Assembly (NCBI GenBank): GCA_034440635.1 | Contig: JAOTON010002268.1 | Span: 2,243,501-2,307,500, forward strand | Origin: Lepas anatifera | Lineage: Eukaryota > Arthropoda > Thecostraca > Lepadidae | Reading direction: 5' to 3' | Length of the DNA stretch: 64,000 nucleotides | Shown here: positions 57,190 through 64,000 of the stretch, in pieces | Layout of the letters: each line of letters opens with the position of its first letter | How positions within the stretch are numbered: position 1 is the stretch's first letter | The notes under the pieces: generated by a model | What the model saw: the letters and a program-made list of their open reading frames with translations, nothing else | Database searches by the model: none | Told to the model about the DNA's origin: nothing | Made by a program: the position numbers and the translations under genes

Positions 57190-57830
57190 TCAAGAGAATC
57201 CCTGCTGGATTGTAGTCACTAGAAGCTGCATCTCAGGATCGTCAACTGCTGCTCGACGCACCTCCTCCAAGCGGATGTCTGTCTTGCTCTTGTGCATTTC
57301 CGCAGTGACTATGCAGGCTATGGTGGCTGCATGTCCGTCCTCGCCGAGCTCATCCTCTTCTTCCGGCCGCTGGCAAGGTGACCGAGACAGGGCATCAGGC
57401 CCCTGATGAGTGGATCCAGACCTCCAGGAGGCTGAGAAGGTTCCCACGCAGCTGATCTTCATTCGTAGATGCTGAAGGCGAGGGTTCTCAATCTCAGCTA
57501 AGGTCTTGCTGTTCAAGATCGGAATTAAAGGCCGGTGGTCAGTCACGATCTGGAAGTGCAGTCCAGAGAGGAAGAGCTGGCACTTCTTTACAGCCCAGGC
57601 TACGCCTAGAAACTCCAGTTTGATCACGGCGTAGCGCTTCTCGCCGTCTGTAAGGAGCATGGAACCGGCTTGGATCACTCCATGTCCCGTCCGACTGCTG
57701 TTGACGAAGGAGAAACCCCAGCCCCTTCAGGCGGCTGGCGTCCGTCTCGAGTGAGGTTGGTTTGCCGGGGTCATAGAAGTCTAGGGACGGAACAGACGCC
57801 AGCGCTGCCCGGGCGGCGTTGAAGGCGCGC
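57190..57830 (-). pseudogene. Ty3 RNase H domain and linker
   Basis: PTSLETDASRLKGLGFLL carries the first catalytic Asp, in the frame ending near 57539. After a frame change, the second frame (from 57678) has YAVIKLEFLGVAWAVKKC with the Glu, and FQIVTDHRPLIPIL with the second Asp. STHQGPDALSRSP closes the domain as usual in Ty3 elements. A further frame irregularity occurs before that motif. The rest, to 57190, is the linker towards integrase, with acidic EEEDELGEDG. Confidence 0.88.
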
Positions 57831-58799
57831 TGGTGCTCTTCAGTCCAGGTGAAGTCAAATTTGGAGCTCAGCAATGGGCGTAGCGGTCCGAGGAGTCCAG
57901 CGACTTCTTCAGCAAATGGAGACACCTGGTTGACAAGCCCGAAGAAGCTTCGCATCTCCGTCACGTTTGTTGGGCTACGAAACTCTGAGAGCGCCTTGGT
58001 CAGCTGGGGATCAGGAGTGTATCCGGTCTCGGAGACGACGAACCCAGCAAACTTCACCGACTGCTGGGCCAGTTGAACCTTAGCTAGGTTGAGCAAGATG
58101 CCCCTCTCCTGGCATCGGATCAGGAACAGGGCGAATGTGCAGCATGTGCTCCTCCTTGGTCTGGCTGACGACGATGACGTCATCGACCACCTTCCAGTAG
58201 TGTTGTAGTCCTTCGAAGGCTTCGTCCATCCTTCTGTTGTAGTGTTCGCTGATGCTGGTGACTCGGTACGGGGCGCGAAGGTATGCCTACCTCCCGAAAG
58301 AAGTGATAAAGCTGGTTAGCAGCTGACTGACGGGAGCGAGAGGACATTGATGGTAGTCCTTCAGCGCATCGGAGACGGAGAACCAGCAAGCTTCCGAAGC
58401 GGTGATCGATGAGAACTCTTCCAGTGGCGTCGGAGACTGGTATCTCTCGCGTCGAACAAACTTGTCCAAGTGTGACAGATCCTCACAGAGCCGGATGCTT
58501 TTTCCGTCCTTCTTCGGCAACACGACGATGCCGGCGCACCACTCCGTCGGTTCTGTGACGCGCCGGATGATGTTCTCCGACTCCAGGCGATCCAGCTCCT
58601 CTTTAAGTTGGCCGCGAAGAGACAGCGGGACTCTTCTCGGGGTGGTGACGCAGAAAGGGCGTGCGCAGTCTCGGAGCTCGATGCAGAATTCCTCTCCCTG
58701 CATGGTGTGGATGTGGCCATCGAAGACCTTGGGGAACTCTCTGGAAAGCTCATCGATGGTAGATGGTGAGTGCTGTGTCGTAGAAGGCGAAGATGACAC
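57830..58799 (-). pseudogene. Ty3 reverse transcriptase domain
   Basis: The 58799-58287 frame has VTEPTEWCAGIVVLPKKDG, IRLCEDLSHLDKFV and FSVSDALKDYHQCPL, which supplies the first catalytic Asp. The frame then shifts. The active-site box lies at 58179-58190 and reads VVDD, a variant of YxDD seen in this type of element. The next frame carries LNLAKVQLAQQSVKFAGFVV and PDPQLTKALSEFRSPTN, the thumb region. At least two frameshifts interrupt the domain. Confidence 0.9.
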
Positions 58800-59439
58800 C
58801 GTTGAGCTGGGCTCGGAGCCTCCAATGACGCGGTTTCATGGTCGACTCGGCCGGGGGCGTCGACGTCCCTTCCCGCGGCTGAGCTGGGACGTGTGTATAA
58901 ACCTCCCGACTGCGTGCGGGCGTGGCAATGCCGTGGACATGGGCCACAGCGTGGTGCTTCACACTACTCCGCATCTGCTTCGGGTAGTCTTCTGGGATGA
59001 GCTGGAGTCTCTTGGTGACGTTCCAGGACAGAAGAACTCCTTCCACTCCAGTGAGGATATGCACATCTTCCACTTCGGCTTCTCCCAGTGCGAAGACGAC
59101 TGGAAGGATGCCGGCCGATTTGATTACTCGACTATCTGCGGCGCGTGGATTCGTGGTCCTCGGGGACAGATTCTCCATATAATCTCCCAGTTGTCGGACG
59201 AACTCTGGGCCAGCGACAGTAATGTCGGCACCGGTGTCAGGCAGTGCCTTGACGTTGACGCAGCGGCCTCTGGGGAGGGCCCGGGCGTTGACGACGATCC
59301 TTGGGGCCCGCTGGGATCCAGTGGCGGCGACGATCGCGGATGCAAACCCACCGTCATGTGCGGCATGTTCGACGTCATCGTAGTCGTTTGCAACGCCCCT
59401 CATTGCTGCGCGTGGAGCGGGTGACGACCGGCACACCAC
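58750..59439 (-). pseudogene. Ty3 retropepsin-type protease region
   Basis: An open frame of 229 codons has VNVKALPDTGADITVAG at residues 62-78. The D-T-G triad (residues 68-70) is the catalytic motif of aspartic proteases that cut the polyprotein. Upstream, near the frame's start, the C-terminal Cys of a second zinc knuckle is visible (KKDHFEVVCRSS). The frame itself is intact, but it is separated by frame changes from gag before it and RT after it, and the end overlaps the RT frame. Confidence 0.88.
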
Positions 59440-59456
59440 TTCAAAGTGATCCTTCT

Positions 59457-60373
59457 TCAGGCACCAACGTCATTCCTGTCAAAGCGCGGTGCAGTCCTCT
59501 GCGCGCCGATGGGGTTTCCATCCACAGCGGTCGCACCGTCCCGACTCTGTGCGGACCGGTGACCGCTGCCCGGCGCCACGGCTGCGATGGCCTCTGGCTG
59601 GGTGACGACTGCTGTCCCGGCAGGCCCGGCAGAAATCAGATGATGCTTCCGGCGGCGGGCTGACGTCACGGCCGGTGACGTCACGAGCCCGGCCGTCGTG
59701 AAGCCGGCAGGCAGAGGCGGCGACAACGCCGCGGATCTGTGCTGCGTCCCGTGACGCAGCCTCCTGAGCCCTGCAGACGGATAAGGTATTCGGCAGCGAC
59801 AAGCCAGGCATATCGCAGAGTTTTTGTACGGTCTCATGAGACCTCAGGCCAAAAACGATCCTATCTCTGATTAGTGATTCGTTACATGTGACACAGAAGT
59901 TACATGTGCGGGACAAATCACGCAGAGCCGTCACGAAATCACCGAGACTCATTTTCTGACTGAACTCTGCTATTGAAATGAAGTCTTTGAACGACTTCGT
60001 TTGCCTGGCCTACGGCGTATGCCTCCACGTGACGCAAAATTGCGTCGATGCTGTCACGTTCTTCTGCTGTCAGTAGAAGGTTTCTTAACACGCGGAGCGT
60101 TTCGTCCGAAAGACAAGCGCGGAGCTGCGCAAGCTGCATGCGCGACTCCTCTTCACGCAGTAGTGATGTCCCCTCGTAGTCGTCCCATCTTTCCCTCCAG
60201 AGGTAGAAGGCGTCACCGCGATCCGCCGTCACATCCAGCCGATCCGGTGGTACAGCACGTAGGCGAGGCCGTTGAACCACTGCTGGTTGGCGTTCGCGGG
60301 GCGACAGGTCATCACTACCAAGGGGATCGATCGCGGCAGAGACCAGATGCTTCGAATCGTCAGAAGTTGCCAT
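59457..60373 (-). pseudogene. Ty3 gag region
   Basis: Starts at the ATG at 60373, downstream of the primer-binding site. The first frame (to 59939) has FYLWRERWDDYEG and HFNSRVQSENES, matching the capsid region of Ty3 elements. It then breaks, and the second frame (59952-59479) continues with LGDFVTALRDLSRTCNFC. The size of the change near 59945 is a net single-base shift. A zinc knuckle CDRCGWKPHRRAEDC lies near 59490. Gag would coat the element RNA. No slippery sequence is obvious at the break, so decay is more likely than programmed shifting. Confidence 0.85.
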
Positions 60374-60429
60374 GTTGACGTGTAGTTTCGTAAGTAAAGA
60401 ATTACTGGCACAAGTTTAAATGATTGTAA

Positions 60430-60449
60430 TTACCCTGCCGACCGCGCCA
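60430..60449 (-). other. Primer-binding site of the Ty3 element
   Basis: On the minus strand TGGCGCGGTCGGCAGGG follows the 5' LTR with no spacer. It starts with TGG, complementary to the CCA end of a tRNA. Which tRNA primes could not be decided. Confidence 0.75.
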
Positions 60450-60675
60450 TGACGTGGTCTCGGCCGGAAAACGCGAATCTTCACTGGCATAGCTGTATTG
60501 TTAATGTTACATATGGAACGATAGAGGGCCGGGGTCTCGCACTGGCAGTACCCAGCTTGCGACTGCCGGCGCCCGCGCGTTCCGGTCACTGGCCCGCCAC
60601 TGTGACGTCGCTGGTCCGCCCGAGGGCAGGCACACTGGTCCCGCGCAGGGGCGGGCACAGGTAGCGATCACCACA
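60450..60675 (-). repeat. 5' LTR of the Ty3 element
   Basis: On the minus strand it starts TGTGGTGATCGCTACC and ends GAGACCACGTCA. It should hold the element's promoter, but no TATA box is obvious in it. Confidence 0.93.
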
Positions 60676-60680
60676 CGCCT

Positions 60681-63592
60681 CAACCTTTGTGATCAATGGG
60701 CTGAGACATTTTGAAGCTCAAGAGGAGCACCCTTACATCCATGACCCTCTAGATATTTAGGATGCTGCCAAGCAACTGCTACCCGTCCCACCTCCTAGAT
60801 GACAGAGGAAGTAGGGATCCTTGCCCAGAAGTAGCCGCGTAAGGAAAACCAAAATAAGTTATTCGGCGTGATGACCAGCTTCTTCCAGCGGAGCCCATCT
60901 CCACATACCATATCGTTCACAACAGGGTATCAAGGCATAACAACCCGTGGTCGTCCGTCGACACATGAGGGAGAGGAAGAGGGTGGGGCACGAGTCTCTG
61001 TCGACCGCTAAATGTGTATAGCTTTTTAGCTTGTGTATGACTGTTGTTTTTGTACGAATCAGAGTTACTAGATGAAAACACATATTTTCTCATTTTTACC
61101 AAAACTTCCTTTTTGGGCAAGTGTCTGCGTAATATCGAAATTTTGCGAAAAAAAAACATTTTTAAACATTATTTACAAGTCCTTGCATAATACCAACATT
61201 TTCCAGAAGAAAAACATTGTTAAACATTATTCACCAGCTATCTTTGACTTTATCGAGTAGTTTGTGCTTTCGAGCATTCCTGAGCACAATTATCGTTCTC
61301 GATATCGCATTATCAGTCACCAATTTCATTATCAACAAATCGTTATCGAACCCACCGTTCTCAGAAAATGCTATCGAGTTATCGATATCAGAAGTGGGGA
61401 GAAACTACCGAGTGCCCAATACATACAGATTACCGTACTGATGATAACTTAAAAAATAGAGTCGAAAACAGTTCTTGAGAATCAGGTCCTTGAGAATCAT
61501 TTCATAAGGACCTAGAAATCAAATTATTTCTAGAACCAAGTGGTTTGCGCCACATTTTTTGTGGGGAGTCCTAAAGAGAACACAAATTTATCACCATCAT
61601 TACAATCATTATCATCATCCAATCTTTCAGACAGACCACTATACCAATCTATATCTAGTCTATCTTTACATCATGGGGTCCTAGACATGTCAATATTGGT
61701 CAACGCAACCCAAGGACAGTTTAAATCGCCTCAGTTCTGGTGAACCCAAAATTTTCCATTCCAAGCTTCCTTGGCCCCTGAGAGCACGCATCCTTTTTGA
61801 ACTCCAAAGCCATGGGCACAATATAGTTCAGAGCTGTGGATTCCGTATTACCTCAATTACATGCTGTCGCGCTGTGTGACGTCCAATATAAATATAAAAA
61901 CCACCTTCCTCCACCGACCTCCCCTTTCCCGATAATACCAATTTTACGACACAGACGGAAACTTTCGCCCTCTTTACTTCCCCTTCTCAAACCTTGGCAT
62001 GAAGAGCTTCGTGTAGGAGTTGAGCCGTCCTTCTGCACTGACTGCATGTTCAGACAGTTGGCGTCCTTGCGGGTGGGCTGGGCGGCCGCATGCGTCGGTC
62101 TGACTACAAGCGAGCCTGGCCTGCCCGGCCGACGGCCAGCCAAAGCAGAAGCAACACACAAACACCCATCTAAGAGCATATAACGTTGTTTATTATGGCC
62201 TCACACACGATGCACCCACGCAGCGACCCGGTACAAGAATGCCGTGGGCCGCCTCCTGTACGGCCCGCGCAGGGAATACGACGGGAACATGCCGCCATCT
62301 CTCCACACACAGCAGCAGTCACAGGACTGGCCGACCCAACCGCCAGGCACGACAGGAATTCATCCCTCCCATTTGCGCGAGGCTGGTCCTAGCCCACAGA
62401 TAACAGTAGGGCACGACCGGACGGTTTATACGGTAGACTGAGACAAAAGTTCAGAATGACAAGACTTTTGATGTAGGATTCCTGGCTCTCGGCAGTTGCG
62501 TGGCGAGCGCGTACACATCGGTCCCTGCTATCTACACCTGCACACGCGAACCGACACTGGAAGCCTCGCGCGCTCTCCTCTCTACCTGCCACGGAGCGCT
62601 GGCTATCTGGCTACAGCCGAGTACCGACTAGGCGAGATAGGTCCACGAGGCGACGGTACGCGGGGGTACGTGCGGGGACGCGTGGGAGGTCAAACAACAG
62701 GCATGCAACAAAGGCGTGCAGCGACACAAGCGCTCCTTCCATCTAGGGTAAGCTGATTATAATGGGGAAGTCGTGCAGAAAGCTGAGCACTGTCAAACAG
62801 TCAGCACCGCGCTATCATCATGCAACAGAACGTTACCGCCGGGAAATATCGGAACACGACAGTATGGGACGGTGGTGATGGAGCGACGCCATGTTAGCAA
62901 CACATATTTGTCCTATTCGGGCAAAGAAGAATGGTGATGGTGAAAGACTTCAGTGTGGCAGGGTCAGTATCAGCCTCCAACCGACCTCAAGTGAAGGGTT
63001 GGTTGGGTCAGTGCTGGGAGGGGAGGGGACACACGGTTAGGCCGGTACTATCGAGGCCTTGGGTGCGACTGTGAGGGGGTTTGTGTATGCGAGAGAAAAG
63101 TGTGAACTGCCTTGTGGAATGGGGCAGTGGGGTTGCAAAGAGGCATGTGAGTGAAGTAGCTGTGGACAGGAGACTTGATATGTTAGTAGTTGGACGCCTC
63201 GTTACTCAGATGGAAGGGTAAGAAAACCATGCATAGAAAGGTATGAACTCGCTCACCCACGGTATCACCCCGTATACAGATTCAAAATGTAACGTTATTG
63301 TGTTTGCAGTGAGCGCCGCAAAATGCGTAGATCTATTCATATTAGGAGCTAGCGGTTATTATAGCACCACTTATCTAACTCACTCTCACTATTCAATAGG
63401 CACTCGGGTCGTTTTGCTTGAGCGAGAAGACACAACATGACTAGTTGACGGCCGAAATTAAAGCACAGCAAAACAACATAATAATGGCATCTTACCCAAG
63501 CAGCATTAGTCTGCAAGATTCCTCGGTTCAAGCACTACACAAAGCTTCTGGAGCTCAAATCTAGCTGCCTCTCCCCGCCCGCCATCATTATT
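60681..63592. other. No gene seen
   Basis: Presumed intron or flank of the PDZ gene on the right. AT-rich at 61070-61450 with a short duplicated AAAAACATTTTTAAACATTATT segment, GC-rich at 62020-62160 and 62500-62710. No exon could be supported. Confidence 0.4.
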
Positions 63593-63712
63593 TCACCAAA
63601 CCTTCCACAAAATCGTTTCACCAGGGGACATCACGTGGAATTCCGACACCTCCAAACCCGACGGCGTGGTCTCCTCCACTCTGACCGTCAGCCTCGACGG
63701 ATCCTCATCATC

Positions 63713-63748
63713 GCCACCACCAGCAGCAGCAGCAGCGGCGGCGGCGGA
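63713..63748. repeat. Trinucleotide run CCA/CAG/CGG
   Basis: A short run of CCACCACCAGCAGCAGC then CGGCGGCGG. On the minus strand it reads as Ala and Gly repeats in a frame that stays open to a stop at 63593-63595 (with DDEDPSRLTVRVEE). That frame may be a further exon of the PDZ gene, but no acceptor in the right phase was found. Confidence 0.6.
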
Positions 63749-63812
63749 GCTCAGAAGCTCTCCGCCTTGAGCACGTGGTGCGCCAGTTCTGCAGCCGCCC
63801 CTGCCCTTACCT

Positions 63813-64000
63813 GACTGCTGGAGGTGTCCGAGGTCAGAGGCAGAGGCTTGGCCACTCCCAGCCGGACGGGCCCGGCGGCCGCGCCCTTCAGAGCCTGCAC
63901 CGCCTCGTCCAGGGAGGCGTTCTCCAGCCGCACGGCGTTGACGGACATGAGCCGGTCACCGGGGATGAGGCGGCCGTCCAGCTGGGCGGCGCCGCCCGGC
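63813..64000 (-). CDS. PDZ-domain exon, PATJ/MPDZ (INADL) type
   Basis: On the minus strand, entering from the right edge, the frame reads LDGRLIPGDRLMSVNAV, then LENASLDEAVQALKG and GPVRLGVAKPLPL, and ends at a consensus donor (AGTCAG then gtaagg). This is the second half of a PDZ domain: the helix and last strands after the carboxylate-binding loop. The LDGRL.PGD and ALKGA...RLGVAKPLPL wording is very close to PDZ repeats of PATJ/MPDZ scaffolds, multi-PDZ proteins of the Crumbs polarity complex at apical junctions. The carboxylate-binding GLGF loop and the rest of the gene lie outside the window. The Met at 63948 is internal, not a start. Confidence 0.85.

Larger units (their letters stand above)
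55565..60680 (-). mobile_element. Ty3/gypsy LTR retrotransposon, complete but degenerate
   Basis: The element lies between 226-bp direct terminal repeats (55570-55795 and 60450-60675) and is flanked by the 5-bp duplication CGCCT (55565-55569 and 60676-60680). On the minus strand the order is gag, protease, reverse transcriptase, RNase H, integrase, which is the Ty3/gypsy order. There is no envelope-like frame after integrase. The LTRs differ at 8 of 226 positions (about 96.5% identical), so insertion is moderately old. Several frameshifts separate the domains, so it is non-functional, although every domain can be traced. The CxxC...KKDHFxxVC knuckle hints at the Mag-like lineage, which is inference. 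Confidence 0.93.

Noticed and set aside
58402..59424. A 340-residue plus-strand open frame
   Set aside because: Antisense to the protease and RT regions of the Ty3 element, which have clear motifs on the minus strand.

Overview
The window is a repeat-dominated, intron-bearing animal genome segment. An arthropod, most likely a crustacean, fits best. Two Methyltransf_FA ('farnesoic acid O-methyltransferase') domain genes, one fused to a PAN/apple domain, are typical of crustaceans. There is also a pipsqueak-type helix-turn-helix exon, a PATJ/MPDZ-type PDZ exon, and a mixture of retrotransposons and DNA elements normal for marine arthropods. The species call is inference; nothing in the sequence fixes it.

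Layout. 0-1.8 kb: a candidate exon at the left edge and a small hAT-like MITE. 2.7-6.5 kb: a decayed non-LTR retrotransposon (L1/Tx1 type, minus strand). 7.1-11 kb: a tRNA-derived SINE and the first cluster of a TTAA-flanked non-autonomous DNA-element group, called here families A, B and C. 11.66-15.8 kb: a 4.1-kb hAT-type element with a perfect 8-bp target duplication, filled with tandem repeats. 16-20 kb: fragments of another TTAA element. 20.8-22.9 kb and 27.8-28.7 kb: more A/B/C copies. 31.3-36.4 kb: two Methyltransf_FA-domain genes on the minus strand, separated by C-family elements, one nested inside another. 36.6-37.8 kb: a dispersed repeat, a SINE, a TA microsatellite and a direct/inverted/direct repeat. 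40.4-42.8 kb: a pipsqueak-type exon (plus) and two exons of an unrecognised Ser-rich protein (minus). 43-45.4 kb: further TTAA elements. 46.4-49.6 kb: GC-rich hairpins and a decayed Jockey-like retrotransposon. 50.4-54.3 kb: three adjacent satellite arrays sharing an AGTCAC core, partly in opposite orientations and partly enclosed by an inverted pair of transposon copies. 55.6-60.7 kb: a complete but frameshifted Ty3/gypsy element with 226-bp LTRs and a CGCCT target duplication. 63.8-64 kb: a PDZ-coding exon running off the right edge.

The most unusual material is the A/B/C group. These are about 0.85-1.03 kb elements with TTAA target sites and an asymmetric design in which one end carries the terminal motif once and the other end twice, 27-28 bp apart. 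Families A and C have perfect subterminal palindromes. Their interiors are packed with AGGTCA/TGACCT, the nuclear-receptor half-site, in direct, inverted and everted spacings. They could act as dispersed hormone-response or insulator modules, but this is unproven. Host genes are sparse, mostly represented by single exons, and do not form an obvious shared pathway.
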